64,000 nt of DNA from Pipra filicauda (Eukaryota; Chordata; Aves; Passeriformes; Pipridae). The notes under the pieces were generated by a model. That model was not told the origin of the DNA. It saw nothing but the letters and a program-made list of their open reading frames with translations, and made no database searches. The number at the start of each line of letters is the position of its first letter. Positions within the stretch are counted from its first letter, which is position 1. The position numbers and the translations under genes are program-made. The stretch is from contig NW_024104129.1 in NCBI RefSeq assembly GCF_003945595.2, forward strand, positions 682,001 through 746,000. Direction: 5' to 3'. Shown piece after piece: positions 49,443 through 62,560 of the stretch.

Positions 49443-51364
49443 GTAAGTGGAAGAGCTTCAGAACCAGCAAGTGCAGGAGGAAATGTCAAATGTGGTTAGA
49501 TGGGAAATATAAAAGTCAAACGTGATACTGAATGTGATCCTGGGGAACAGAGACCAAGCAGGTGAAAAACTGAAAAATAGGGACCAGTATGGGTAGCCTT
49601 TCTGGGAGACATTTCTTGTCAGGAGATGGGAAACAGTGGAAAAGTAGTTGTAGTTAGGTGAAAACACTGCAACAGTGAAATTTTGCAAGGGAGTGAGGCA
49701 GAACTGTGTGAACAGAGAGGGCTCCTGTGTAAGCAAATAGAACTCCCAAGGGGATGAGAAAGCACTTTGTAGTAAAGCAAATTTTTGCCTAGAAGTTTGC
49801 TGCCTTATTCATTCCAGGAACAGAAGGGAAGGGACACATGGATAACTGACCATAGGACAATCAGTTACAGTATGCCAGGTGACCCAGAATAGCTTCATGC
49901 TGGCATGCTCTTACTCTTCAGGTAATAGCATGCAGTGAGACTTTGTGACTTTAACCTCTCAGGCAGCAGAAAGTGTCTGAAATACCTTCTTGGCAGAATG
50001 TAGGAGGAGTGTAGGACAATACTGTCTACCTTGCTTAGGTACCTGAGACGACCACTGGCACAGAAGGCTTCAAGGAGATGTTCTGCAAAGGTTTCATGTC
50101 AACAAAGACAGGAGTCAAAAGGCCTAACTAGAGACTTTGAAATCCAAAAATTTCATGTCCCTGAGCCTAAGTATGTTGATTTTCTGGCATATATTACTTC
50201 TAATATACTTTCTTCTTGATCTATGAGTCTGGCATTAAGAATTCCTTAGACTCCTGTCAGAGTATTCCCACACATAATCTGTTAAAACATAACCTATATG
50301 GTAATTTGAGATACTGACATGCTTGCTTCTCATCTCTAGGTGTAGGGTGGGCAAGTTCTTGATGTGAACATGCTAAATACCTGATCGAGAGACTGGGCTG
50401 TGTGTGTAAGCTCAAAAGAGGTTTCACAGAGAAGCCTTGCTGAACCCCCAAGGCAGCCACCTAAGACGATTTCAGACATACACATCCATGTCTTTGTGCT
50501 GGTCAGTTTGGGCCTCCTAACCCTCAGTGTCCTGACACATGTAAGTTCCAGTCAAAAACACTGTATTCCACTGAATGCAAATTGACCTGGGAGTATAATT
50601 CAACTGTATGAACTTCACTGTGGACACGGGAGGTGTCTGCTCTTGGATCTTACATTGCTGAGCATTGCATATCCTGAGAGTCTTTGCCTCTGTGTGTCGT
50701 CTTGTACAGGGTATTAAGAAGATGCACCAACTCATTTTTATGAGTAATTCAGATACTTCAATGAGGAGCACCATGGAAATACTAATGACAAAATTAATTA
50801 TTCTACATGGATAGCAAAATTAAATATGTTCAGCAAAGATGACACGTGCTCTCTCACTTACCAGCAGTGAGAATACCAAATATTGATTAGCTGCTCATTA
50901 AATCTGCACCATTCATTCTGACAGATGCCTCTCTGTACCGAATCAGTCCTATTCCTGCCATTATTCATCCCATCATACTGTAGGCACTTAATTGAGGTGC
51001 TTCTACTTTCCACTTTTTCTGAGGTCAGTGGGAGGAAGCAGACCACCCCAGGGACTATTCAGCTCCTGCAGTGGCAGAATCAGATGTAAAAGTTACCTGC
51101 CTCCTGACAGGCTATCAGCAGAATGTTGAATAACTACACTTGAGTTTTAGGTACTTCAGTAACTGTCTAATTTAGGTAGACTACATCAGGGCATATGTCA
51201 CCATGCAATTAAGAACTATAAGACTAAGGGACACAGAGACACAGTTTAGATTACATTAACAATTTTAATTCAGGCATTTCTTAGTTTTATGTGCTCTATT
51301 GTGCCTCACAGAAAATGTTATTTTAATACTGCAGATTTTTGACAGTATAACTGTTCATGTCAGG

Positions 51365-51425
51365 GGCTGGAACTAGACGATCTGACAGGTTCCTTGCAAC
51401 CCAAACAAGTCTATAATTCTATGAT
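51365..51425 (+). mobile_element. CR1 LINE 3' end fragment
   Basis: About 60 bases match the CR1 3' terminus. 'CTGGAACTAGACGATCTGAC' is followed by 'TTCCTTGCAACCCAAAC' and an 'ATAATTCTATGAT' tail. It is an extremely short 5'-truncated copy. Confidence 0.8.
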
Positions 51426-54400
51426 ACATTCTTTTCAATCTGGTCATTGATTCCAGCAGTCTCTCATGTCTGATAAGATTTGTTTTGCACTGCAGTTCAT
51501 TTCTATGTCCCACCAGCTGCATACTCCCTTTTTCCCATATTCCTAACTCTTCTTTTTGTTAGTGTACATATTTTGCTTTCAAACTTACATAGAATTTCTT
51601 TTTTTTTTTTAATTCCAGGTGTCACAGACAAAAAATTATTTGATTTTAATCCCTTTGTATTCCTCTTTTTCCTGTCTCTTCTTGGTGTCCTGCCTGTTTG
51701 AGTCAGTGTATTAAATGGATCTTTAAAATTAATAATTTTACAATATAAGACGGGATGTTAATGTTCCATCCCAAATTCTTAGAGTTTTTCATTAGCTTGA
51801 AAACAGCATGTAGTCAATAGATAGGTAGACATAAAACTAAACTTTTGACATTTCTTGTGGATTATTAATGCATGGTGGACCAGGGAATGTCAAAGACTCT
51901 GCCAGAATACTGCAGAAAGTGTTATTAGGCAGCTCCTGTTTGGCTCAGCCTCTCAGCTAAAATGCAAAGTTCCTTTTTTTCATCCTTCTCTCATTGCTCA
52001 GTTTGTCTCCCTGCTTTATAAACTAGAGTTATAGAAAAATAATCATTAACAAATTGTCTTGCCAATGACAAATAGACTGAGAAAAACCTCGTTTCTTTCA
52101 TGTTTGTACAACACACTATACATACAAAGCAGGTAGAGATCACTATATTGGAAGCAACTCATAACACCTAAGAAACTATTTATTTCCCTTTGTGATTTCT
52201 CTATTTGGCTTGGAGAAATATTGTCATGAACTTAGCTGCAGAATTTTTTAGTTTACTTTTGTTTTTGTGAATGATTTTTAAATTACTGTCATCAAGTTTT
52301 AGCTTCTTTTCCTCTTCCCACCTTCCACAAAACACAGCTATTTCATAAAGCATTTATTAGCAATTTCATTAAGTCACACTTTTTTTCCCCCTTGTGGTCA
52401 CTGGCTCACTGTAAACTGTCCAATTGAGTGCTAATCATGGCAAAGACATTAATCTGATTCAGAAAGAAAAGCTGGGAAATTCTCTAAAGTGGTAGACAGA
52501 GGTGGCAAAAGGAGGAATTAAAGCATGCAGCTATTAATCTTTTTATCTTAAATTGGCTAAAAAAGCTATTAGTCTTTTTTTAATAGAAATGTCTCCTTAC
52601 ATCATTTTCAGTAGCATTCACAAAGACCTCAGGGTTTGAGCTTCCCACATCCCCAGCATGTTCCACTTGAAGTGATCCTGGGTGCTTATTCTACCAAATA
52701 AAAATTTACAGAGAACCCTTCTTAAAAGAAGAATGGTAAAGCAAATATTTTGTCCATAAAATATTCATTTGAACCAGCTACTGATTTTCTCAATGCGTTA
52801 AAGCCAGAAGCACTTTGTAGAACAACAGTGGAAGTAAGTAACCATGGCCATTTTTAGTTATTAATTACCACTTAGCAACAAAAAGGCCCTCCAGTTAATT
52901 TTCTACTTGTTTCTGGATATTTTTAAATTCATTACTGTCTCATTTTGCATAGTTGCATACAATAAGTGTATATGCAGTATTTATTATATATTATATGTCA
53001 TAGAAAAACAATAATATAGGATGATAAGCTAGGAAATACTCTCTTAGGCCCATGTATTATGAATTGATCATCAAATATGTATTCACAGGCTTTTTTGAGT
53101 GTTGTTTAATACTATTCTTACTGTGCTTGTTGACTTTCGTGTGGCAGAGAAGCAGAATCCACACAAGTCACATGAAAGGGAAACAATGACTGTGACCAAA
53201 TATCCTGCAGTCTATGTCTACAGAGTTTCTTCAAAATGTGCTTCAGAAATGTGCATGCATTAAAAATAGTCATGGCAGAAAGTGCTGAGCTCCTCTCCTT
53301 ATCAATGCACAGAAGCCCACACACTCTCCATTCCAGCACCTGCAACAATCTTACAAGATCCTGATACTAACCCTAAATTATTAAATCATCAAAGCTACCC
53401 TTTTCTTCTTTGTTTTATTTGTGCCATATCAATAGCAACTTCCCCTTGGCAATTTTTATTTGCCACAGAGGCACTTCGAGCTGTACCTGCTGACATCAAA
53501 GTACCTCAGCAGATCATTTCTGGTTCCCTCCAGTGATCAAAACCGTAACCTGTCGAAACTCTTCCAGTCCCTGAACAGAAGCAAATTACGAAGCTGTCAA
53601 GAGCTCAGAAGAGAAATCGTGCTCATGCTTTTTTATCATGAACTGCTCATGCTTTTTTATCATGAACAGTGTGCCCTTCAAGTGACTCTGCTGACCACTG
53701 CAGTAATAGACAGGTGTGGAAAGAGGCATAAGCACTACCCTCAAATGCCCGCAATAGGTGTGACAAATCTTCTAGAGCTGGTTACTGCAGTGGCTACTGA
53801 TATGGCTTGGATGACCCATTTGGATTAGACATCCAAGATTTAAATGGCTGACTGTATGATACCACAAATCTAGGCAATGACCTGCTTCTAGGAAGCATTT
53901 TGTCTCCAGATTTTGTAATAATTTCTAATAATCTAGTTGTCCTCTTCTTTAGATATATACAAGTATTTATCAGATATATTTTATATGCATTATTAATCTC
54001 ATATATTACTGTTTATTAGGTGTATACATACCTATTTATATATATTTAACAAATCTGTTTTCATTCTGTTCATCTTTATCTATTGAACAGAGAAAGTAAA
54101 CTATTAACTATGACTACATTGATGTTTGTATAAATAGTAAAACTGGTTGTCTGAACAGACTGTGTGTAGTACCACTGTGTATGGATGTAAAAACATAGTT
54201 TAGCCTCACAGTATCTTCTAAAGTTTGAGGAAGCATTTCCACTGCCTACTAACCAGGTTCTTCTCTCATAATAATGCTTGTTTCAGTAGTTATTATACAT
54301 CCCCATGTGCATATAAGATTATATGTCTATGAAGAAAGATATTTTTAAACACTCACTTTGTAGATTGGAAGATAATATACAGTTTTTATAACTTTTATTA

Positions 54401-55517
54401 AGAAGAAAAGCATTGATTTGTATAATTCTTAAATGGTCTGTGTAACCCAGTTAAGGCATTCCCTCCTAACAATAGACTGGATCTTGTTGCAGCTGCCTGT
54501 ACTGCAGCAATTTATGTGCAGGGTTCATGAGGCAGCAATTGCCTGCTGGAGGCAACTGTCCCTTTGTTAATGTGGTGGGGCTAATGAAGACAATGGCAAC
54601 CTTTAAAATTTTTCATTTTTCCTGTGATGCGTATAACCTCCTGACACATGTTCGAAAATACCTGGAATATGGCAAAAGCTATCATTATCTGACAGGGGAA
54701 TGTTTTATGGGTCACCACTGAAACTAACTGATGGCAAATTGTCAGTAGTTTCTTTAAAGCTCCTTTATGTAATTCTTCAGTATTGTGCTATAAACCATTT
54801 TTACCATGTGTGTCCTCAACTCATCTATGCTCCTAATATAACAATACCATTCACTGTGTATGACATTTCTCTAAATGATTAATTTTAACAACTTAAAGCA
54901 CTCCATGTCAGTCATGTGTCCCAAATTAAAGTTAAAAGAAACATGGACTAAATCTCAGGTTATGAGATTACTTTATATCAAGAATGATAAAATATCCATA
55001 CTGTTTTGCTCTGATTCTGCCCATCTTTCAGTCTCAGAAACATTGTCTTTTGAAGCTTGTCCCCTTGGCATTCATTCACTGAATCACTGGCTGGATATGT
55101 TAGAAGATCTGGCTCACTGCTTCCTCTCCAGATACAGAACATATCACCTCTGGGATATGTACAGATTCTATTAGAGCAAAGCCTCAGGCCTGACAATATC
55201 TTGCTGCAATGATTGTCTCTAGTGAGTGAATAGTTACCCACACAGATTTAATTAACAGCAGCAGTAGAGTATTCACTGATATAGAACTCTCTGGTAAATT
55301 ACTAATCAGAACTCCAGGCACACTGGAGGGAATAGAAAGATGAGGAAATTATGAGATCAGTTTTAAACAATATGGAACAGGCATAAGCAATGCAAGCATC
55401 GTTTATATGCAATAAATGCAGTGATGGTCTGGGAGTAAAATGCCCAGCAGACTATCACTTAAATCTTCTCCAACAGTTTCACCAGTTAAACATCTGGTGG
55501 GCTGAGGGGCATGGTGT
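51426..55517. other. AT-rich unannotated sequence
   Basis: No gene is recognised. T-rich simple sequence includes 51,598-51,611. A 24-bp tandem duplication lies at 53,621-53,668. Confidence 0.55.
53621..53668. repeat. 24-bp tandem duplication
   Basis: GCTCATGCTTTTTTATCATG is repeated at 53,621 and 53,645. The two 24-base units differ only at the last base. The duplication preserves frame in an otherwise unremarkable open frame (53,460-53,828), which I do not think is coding. Confidence 0.9.
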
Positions 55518-55548
55518 GGGGGGGGGGGGGGGGGCGGGGGGGGGGGGG
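55518..55548 (+). repeat. Poly-G tract with G-quadruplex potential
   Basis: Seventeen G, one C, then thirteen G, followed by ATGGTGGGGG. Long G homopolymers are rare. This one can form quadruplex structures and is also a likely place for sequencing or assembly error. Confidence 0.95.
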
Positions 55549-57108
55549 ATGGTGGGGGACAGAAATCATGTTTACATTGGTGGTTATTTTGACCTCAAAT
55601 GGGGCAAATAATTTTTATTTGGTTATGATTTTAGCTAATAATGGCTTTAGCTAGTCTAGCCTTTGCTGAGTTAAAATGTTGGCAACTGCAGGTAAAGAAT
55701 ATGTAAGCAGGGCAGAGAAATAAGCTACAGTGCTCTGGAGTAGAGATTAATTAAAATTACTTAAATCACAGGCTTGGAATGGGCATCTCAGCCCTTTTAT
55801 AGATCTGCTGCTTTGGCAAATCTTAAATGGGCCCACCTGCCTAGTGCAATCAAGGTCACTGAAACACTCTGGAAGTGCATTTTCACTTACAGAGTGCCAA
55901 TGGGACTATACAGTGCAGTTAAGCTCTGAGGATGGTACACCATAGGCTGAGCTCCAGTGGGAGACAACATATTCAGGAACTTGTAAAAGTTTCTGTGCAA
56001 TTCCATCTGCTGTGAGCAAATACAAGTCATATAAAACACAAGTTTGCAACTTCTCGGCCTCTAACACTTACCCAAAGTCATTGCAGTGTTGTGAACAAAA
56101 ACACTCTCACTGGAACAAGAAAATGGAAGGTTTGGATCTGTGAAGGCTTTTATGTGAAGTGAAGGAAAGGTTACTTTCAGCACATTCTCAGAGCACAATT
56201 TTCTCATGTATATTTTCCAAAACGCAGGAAGAATCATATGAACTTTGAATATCATGAAAGATGCGAATGGAAAGTGCCTTCCCTCTGTCTCTTTCTGTCC
56301 CAGATCATACTTAAAAAATTAATTTTTTCAGCTGCAAAATACTTCAGGTCACTTCTCTACAAATGATTCTTTGAACATATACAAAAAAAGCGTCTCACTG
56401 TTAGAAATTTGGGAAAATTTTATGCTGCAGGCTTTCAGTATCTATGAAATATTGATTAGAGAGGAAAGAAATTCACAGCCCACATGTTGTATTCTGCAAA
56501 CTAAATTGATCCTTTGCTACTTCTAGCTTCATGGTATATACTCACAATGGGCAAACATTATCTGTTTTTTCCTGCCAAAGCAACAATTTTTAAATTAGTA
56601 AAGGAGCATAAAGTTCAAGCTTTTAGTATTATATTCAGCATGGATGTATCATCAATATGGAAAGGACCTTGTTTCTCTTGCCTCTGAATACAACAGATTT
56701 ATAAATTACCATGTTTTTTCAATGTAGTAAGTCAGCAAACTCACAGCAATTGACTAAAAGTGCTTTCATTGCTAATGCCTGGTAAAATATACTAGAGTGG
56801 TCAACAGGATGAGCTAAGCTTTGCTTCTGTAATTCAAGTGGACAGAATTAGAAGATTGAATGATCTCTTGCTTCAGATCAGTACCCAACTAAGAACTTCA
56901 TGCTTCATACTTTTAGAATACCATTTCTGTCTGTCTGTCTGTCAAAATTTAAGAAGAGAATACAGAATTGGCTCTATTCAAAAAGCAAAATACATTATTC
57001 ATAGTCAGAAATCTTTGTCAGCTCTTCAGTTGATGACAGACAGCAGAAATCAATTAAACCAATGGAATATTTATTACAAAGGCAGTTTAGGACCATTATT
57101 TTTAAAAG
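55549..57108. other. Unannotated sequence
   Basis: No gene or transposon is recognised. A short perfect (CTGT)n lies at 56,927-56,943. Confidence 0.55.
56927..56943. repeat. (CTGT)n microsatellite
   Basis: Four perfect CTGT units plus one base, about 170 bases from the CR1 at 57,109. Confidence 0.85.
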
Positions 57109-57310
57109 TAGAATCATAGAATCATCCAGGTTGGAAGGGACCTCTGAGATCATCAAGTCCAACCCTTGATCCACTACCACTGCGGTTACTAGACCATGGC
57201 ACTAAGTGCCACATCCAGTCTTATCTTAAAAACCTCCAGGGACAGAGAATCCACCACTTCCCTGGGCAGCCCATTCCAATGCCTGATTACCCTCTCTGTA
57301 AAGTAGTTCA
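57109..57310 (-). mobile_element. CR1 LINE 3' end
   Basis: A - strand CR1 3' end of about 200 bases. The complement of the octamer tail (AGAATCATAGAATCAT) comes first. It is followed by 'GGTTGGAAGGGACCTCTGAG', the conserved CR1 3' untranslated hairpin region, then the complement of the C-terminal ORF2 (FxHWNxxPREVV equivalent near 57,255-57,300). It is well preserved, so fairly young. Confidence 0.93.
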
Positions 57311-59739
57311 AGTTTAGAAGAAGCTGAAGGACACTAGGCTTCTAGAAATTGTGAATTACGAGCAAGTCTATGTCATGGCTGATTCTTGCTAACCTTAGAT
57401 TTGCTTGAAACAATGAGAAGCATATTTAAATAGAAGACCAAATAGCAACTTTGGGGAAGATAAAGTTTTTCAGAGAGGAAATAAAAAAACTTACATAGAC
57501 AGTTAAACAGGCAGACTTTTATAGGCCTTACTTCATACATAGTCTGAATAATGCTACAACAGCAAAGTATGCAGATAGAATTGGAGCTTGCATGTCATTG
57601 AACATTTCAAATTCTTCCATAGCTATTTCAGCACAAAATGCTAAAATCCTTTGTGCTGAACCACTGAAAGAATTCCCAGTGCTTTTTGATATTGAAAATA
57701 TTTATCTTAATCATAGTGGTTTAATAAATCACTGACAGCACATCAAAGCAAAACAAAATATAGGGTACTTTATTCAGGACATCTGAAAAGATATTTTTTT
57801 TATGCAATTCCTACCTAATTGTCTTAGAACTTTTATTTATGAACAATCATTTTGGTGCTTCTGCATTTGCATTAGAGAAATTCAAAAAAGGTGAAATAAA
57901 CAAGGTACAGGGAAAGCCTGGGGAAATTATTTATAGAGTTCAGGGAAGTCACACGCAGAAAACAAGAAACGTTTACATGAGTACCACACACAGGCAGATG
58001 AAAACAAAGCTGTAGAAACAGCAATACTCATTATGCACTTCTGTTGTTTTGGAAATGGATGCAATGTATTTGTTCCACTAGGGAGTTTTCTGTTGGTGAA
58101 TACATAAAATTAAAATGTTTCCAAAAGTATCTAGATTTTTTTTCAGTCGTACATGTTGGTTGTATTTTTGAACAGTTGTGCTTTATCTCTGAACCAAGTT
58201 TCACATTTTGCTGCCAGCTGTTATTGCTCTTGTCTCCCATGGCTCTGCTGCACTCCCATCTTCCACCCAACCTTTCCTTTATGGCTTACATTTCTAGTAG
58301 AGCCTGTCATTGATTTCATGCTTTCCCTTTACAATAACCAACTCTTTTAGATTTCTGACCACTTTGTTGTTTTTTTTTTTAACCAGGAGAGTAAAAAGCC
58401 GGCATGTGAATTTCTAAGTAATTAGAATTTTATCTCTTCATCCAACTGAAGCAGAAATACCACAAGATATACCATAGTTGTATGCAGCAGTAATATTTAC
58501 TGATAAAAATGGTCCCATTGACTTTCTATTGAAGCTGAAGGACCATTAACACAAGTAAAAATTGCAAAGTGAGAACCTGACTTGGATGAGAATCTTCAGT
58601 TTTTACAAGACCTCCACATGCATCAAATACTCTACTTTTGTGGAGAAAAATAATGTGAATCTCTTTTTTATTATAGCATATAAATAACACAGAATATCCA
58701 TGTCATATTTAATTTTCACTTTATTTGCAAATTCAAAGCAAGGAATGACCCAAATCAAATAAATTACTTTGATTTCTTTCTCTTTTTTTTTCCTATTTAA
58801 TAATTCCACACTTAGATTACTCATCATAACTTTTGATTGAGATTTAGTTAACCTTCATCTCTTCTTTGCTCATCAAGAATCAGTAGTTGTTCAGCAAAGA
58901 ATCAAGAAAAAAAAAAGCCATAATATATTTTGTGTAGTTCACATGTCAGATAGTCCCTTATAGGGACTAACAAATTTAAAGTAAAATTAGGAGAGGGGTT
59001 GAGTGTACTCCCCCAGGACTTTTGCTGGATAGTGCAGTATAGAACAAAGATTAAAGCATTCAAATTTGAAATGAAGCACTGCAGGTAGAAAGATTCAGCA
59101 TGAATTTCAAACAGATATTCCTTGTGCAAGTGCGTTAATTAAATATTTTTCTAAGTGTATTGGGATTATTATAAGACCCAGTTTAATATGAATATCTATA
59201 TAGTGTTAGGAACAGCATTGATATAAGCAACGTTTACTGTTGTCCAAAAATTTTCATGACAGCACACTGAATCCAGCTGAAATTTAACTACAGAAGTACA
59301 ACGAGGGTGAGGTTGCTGAGTTCTAGGAGCTCAGGAACAGCAGAGGTGATACATTTCTGTCTAATGATCTGAGGTATGAGCATTCACAATTCCAGTGTCT
59401 CCTGGAGTCTGTTTACATCAGAAGTTTTGCACCAACAAAAGATGTTCATATAAGCTGTCCTGATACAAAAGGAGCAGAGAGCGAATCAATACAGCAGTGA
59501 TAGACTGCAGCTAGATATACAACTACAGAAAAAAAGGTATGAGAAAACACAAACTGAATCTGTGTCAGTCTCCAACAGGTTGAGAAAACCTGTTCTGGGA
59601 TGCTTACATAGAAGATGGTTGTGCAACAAAAGTGAAACTGAAACAAAAAGTAGAAGTTACAAGTACAACCTTTTACCTTGCTCAGCGGAAGAGAAGGTAA
59701 TGCCATGTAACAGTCATTCAATTATAACTGTTAGACTGT
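57311..59739. other. AT-rich unannotated sequence
   Basis: I see no recognisable gene or transposon. Several T-rich runs are present, for example at about 58,370-58,380 and 58,782-58,790. Confidence 0.55.
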
Positions 59740-60960
59740 GTGCTAAAAGCTTATCTATAGACCCAGAGGCAAGTGAGGGAGCCCTTGCCCTGGCTTCTAC
59801 CAGGGCCATCACAGAAGCCATTAGGCCTATGTCCACAGACCCAGAGAGAAGAACAAGGTGAAGTGGAAACCCAAACTGAGGTCTCAGAGGAAGTAACACA
59901 CTGTTGAGTCTCTTCCCAGGACAGCTGCAGCCCCATTGTCCAGGTATGAATCCCATCACCATAGGTCCACGTCAGAACACCTTTTGGACAGTGGGGTATT
60001 GCCTAGGGGCATGGGACATGCTATGGTTTGCAGGGGAAGAACACTTGGGAATTGGATAAGATTTATTATGGAAAGTTTAAGAGTGGAATTAAATGTAAGG
60101 AAAGAGAGGAATCAAAGGACTTTGGGGAGGAAGAATAGTGGGAAAATAAAGATGGAAGAAAGGGTAGTTGTGTTTAAGTAGATTGCTGGTTGTTGCACCT
60201 GTTTGTCCATGCTCTGCACCTCATCAGCACAGACTGTCCTGTGTCCTTACTAAATTCCTTTCTACTCTTTTCCAGATGAAGAGCTCTCATGTGCTTGTGT
60301 GTGTCTGAGAGTGTGATTGCACCCGGGCCACAGTCTGGAGCACCTGTGTCCCTGTGGTGGCAGCAGCTGCAGAGCCCCCAGTGGATGGATGTCAATGCCA
60401 GCAACTGGAGAGGGACTTCAGGTCTCGGGGAGCCATGTGTCCATAGTGCCAGCGTGGGTGTGTAAATGAGTGTGTGACTGCCAGCAAAGATCAAACCTGA
60501 TGAACCACCAAGTATGTGTTGTGGTCTGGGAACCAGGGCATGAGTGGGTCTCTAAGAGTGAGACCACAGGGATGGGATGGGGGTACTGGGGACCAGGGGA
60601 GTTCCAGAAGGCTCTTTGTGCATGTGTGCATCTATGAGGGCATTTGTGCCAGCAGCTAGAGCACAGCTGTGGCCTGAGGGGTTTTTATGTCCAGCTGCCA
60701 GCTACTGGGCAGACTGGGAGCATAAGCCCAGCTGTGGAGACATCCATATTGTATGTGTACACATATACATATTCCCACTGGGAGACCTCCATCCTGCTCA
60801 ACAGAGAAGAGAGTAGGATGAGGGCAATGCTTTCTTTGAGGTGCTCTGTATTGATCTGTGCAGACCATCATATATTTAAAGGCAGTGAAGATATTTTTGT
60901 GCATGTGCCTGGGGGATCTAGGGAATACATGCTCAGTCTCACTACTGACTGAATGTGGGG
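59740..60960. other. GC-richer segment of unknown nature, possible degenerate minisatellite or LTR-derived
   Basis: This 1.2-kb block is clearly GC-richer than its flanks. It contains recurring words such as TGCCAGCAACTGGAG (60,397), TGCCAGCAGCTAGAG (60,647), GCTGCCAGCTACTGG (60,695), and GTGTGTGACTGCCAGCAAAG and related words. ACAGACCCAGAG and a TAGACCCAGAG variant recur at 59,757-59,848. Several 80-106-codon open frames on both strands look like by-products of GC content. I cannot assign a family. It may be a decayed minisatellite or an avian repeat I do not recognise. Confidence 0.35.
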
Positions 60961-61319
60961 ACATGACCCTGTGATGATTTTGTCTCTCTTGAGCTGCCAG
61001 ATTTGGCCCTAATCCACTAACAGCAATGTATTGAGCAAATAATTTTTCCCTTTTATCTAGGGAAGGAAGTTCAACTCTGGAAATGATTAAATATCACGTG
61101 AACAAATACAAGAAAGAAGAAAGGTAGTAAAGAAAAAGAAAATACACCTTGTCTATTTATAAAATATAATAATACTGATGTGGTTCCTAGAAATTCTGTA
61201 TTGATGGGGTTTATAACCTATCTTCGTGCTGCAATAATCCATTTCCTCTGCTCTGGCTGGCTGGGTCATAGTGAGGTGATAACTATAATCTTTTGTTTCA
61301 GGTGGGTTTAACTCCTTGA
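60961..61319. other. Unannotated sequence
   Basis: Nothing is recognised. The 3' untranslated part of the RTE relic that follows may extend into it. Confidence 0.4.
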
Positions 61320-62560
61320 AGTTCTGCTAAAGATTTGCCTGTCCAGCTTTTGGTGCTGTTTTTTTACCAGATTCTCCACAAACAGCTCCTCCTCTTTTCT
61401 CTTCATATTTTTTCTCTGCAAAATTATGTTTGCTAGGACTTTGGCTTTAGTCACATTGCCAAACCTTTCCAGCTTCTCTCTTTGCATTGCTGCTAGTAGA
61501 GGCTCATGGGATCCAATTACTGCTCATCCTGCTTTTCTATAATAGAGCTGTTAGTTCTGTGCACTGTGCATGGTATCCATTGAATTCTGCAGAGACATCA
61601 GAATTCAAAGGCTTGAATTCTTCATTCTGTTGCTGCTGTTTGAGTTTCTCCTGTTTCACACTGTTCACGCTCTTGAGAACACAGTATTTCTAAGTTCCTT
61701 TTTTTTTTTCTCTTGGATCTACTAAGGTTGTTCTTGTCTGTCCAGGTTGTATTTTGGACTGTGAGCACTGCTAGCATGAGGGCAGTTCTTTGGATTTCTG
61801 TTTCAAGTTTCCTGTCTTTCATGGTAGTAGTACTGAGATACTTGAATAAGTCTCCCCATTCAACTTTCTTGCTTTTGATATCTATTTCTTTTTCAGAGTC
61901 AGTAATCTTCATTGTCATTACACTGCTATTTTTTTTGTCCTGATCTCCATACCATACATCATTGCAGTTCTGCCCAGCTTTGTCCTTGCATTTCCACATA
62001 CTGGTACCATTCCTCCTATTAAATCTACATCATCTTCAAAGGACAGATTACCTATGTTACTACCTCTAACTGATAGCACTCCTTCAAAGTTTTCAGAGTC
62101 CTTTGACATAACATGTTCAAGGAAACTATTGAAGAGATGTGGCAATAGGAGATATCACTTTCTTACACCAGCTGTTATACAGAACTACTTACTCAGTGTG
62201 TTGCCTTCAAGGACTTTACTCCCTGCACTGTAATAAAGGATTTCAATGGTTATCACTGTTCTTTTGCTAATGTTGAGTGTCTTCATCACAGTCTATAGTA
62301 TTCGTTGCCATACACGATCAAATGCTTTATTGAAGCCTGTGAAGTTGCAGTGTAGTTCTATTTCATATTCTCAGTATTTTTGTTCAATTTCATAAGTTGA
62401 ACATCTGATCTATTGTACTTGGTGTCATTCTAAAACCCTCTTCTTCCTTCTCAGGTAATGTTTTTGGTAGATCAGGTAGACATAGTAACATATTGTCAAG
62501 GTCCCTTTTTGGTAAGTTTTCCCTGACAGCTGGTGTGGGTGAAGCTTGTGGATTATAACA
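61320..62560 (-). mobile_element. Ancient RTE-type LINE relic (reverse transcriptase to C-terminus)
   Basis: Reading from high to low coordinates, RT blocks of an RTE-like element appear in order across frameshifts. They are EEGFRMTPSTIDQMFN (about 62,450-62,405), FTGFNKAFDRVW (about 62,345-62,310), PHLFNSFLEHVM (about 62,143-62,110), NLSFEDDVDLIGG (about 62,055-62,018), YGMEI (about 61,965), FKYL (about 61,840), RIQAFEF (about 61,617-61,600), and the C-terminal ERFGNVTKAKVLANIIL (about 61,470-61,420). In the first catalytic block the usual aspartate (xDFxKAFD) is glycine, and the FADD box reads FEDD, so the enzyme could not work. The C-terminus differs from the RTE-type LINE at 33 kb, so it is a separate family. 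Two open stretches (61,622-61,999 and 61,918-62,145) are remnants of this frame, not genes. The upstream endonuclease is not recognisable. Confidence 0.82.

Larger units (their letters stand above)
46871..51364. other. AT-rich unannotated sequence with possible exons
   Basis: No gene is recognised with confidence. Two short segments have convincing splice-site context (47,540-47,655 and 49,377-49,442). A 100-codon, cysteine-containing frame on the - strand (48,554-48,853) resembles nothing I know. Confidence 0.5.

Noticed and set aside
53460..53828. 122-codon frame with an in-frame 24-bp duplication as a gene
   Set aside because: There is no family resemblance, and overlapping alternative frames and AT-rich flanks without splice context argue against coding.
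61622..62145. Two - strand open frames as separate small genes
   Set aside because: Both carry fragments of one RTE-type reverse transcriptase in order (FEDD box, FKYL), so they are pieces of a dead LINE.
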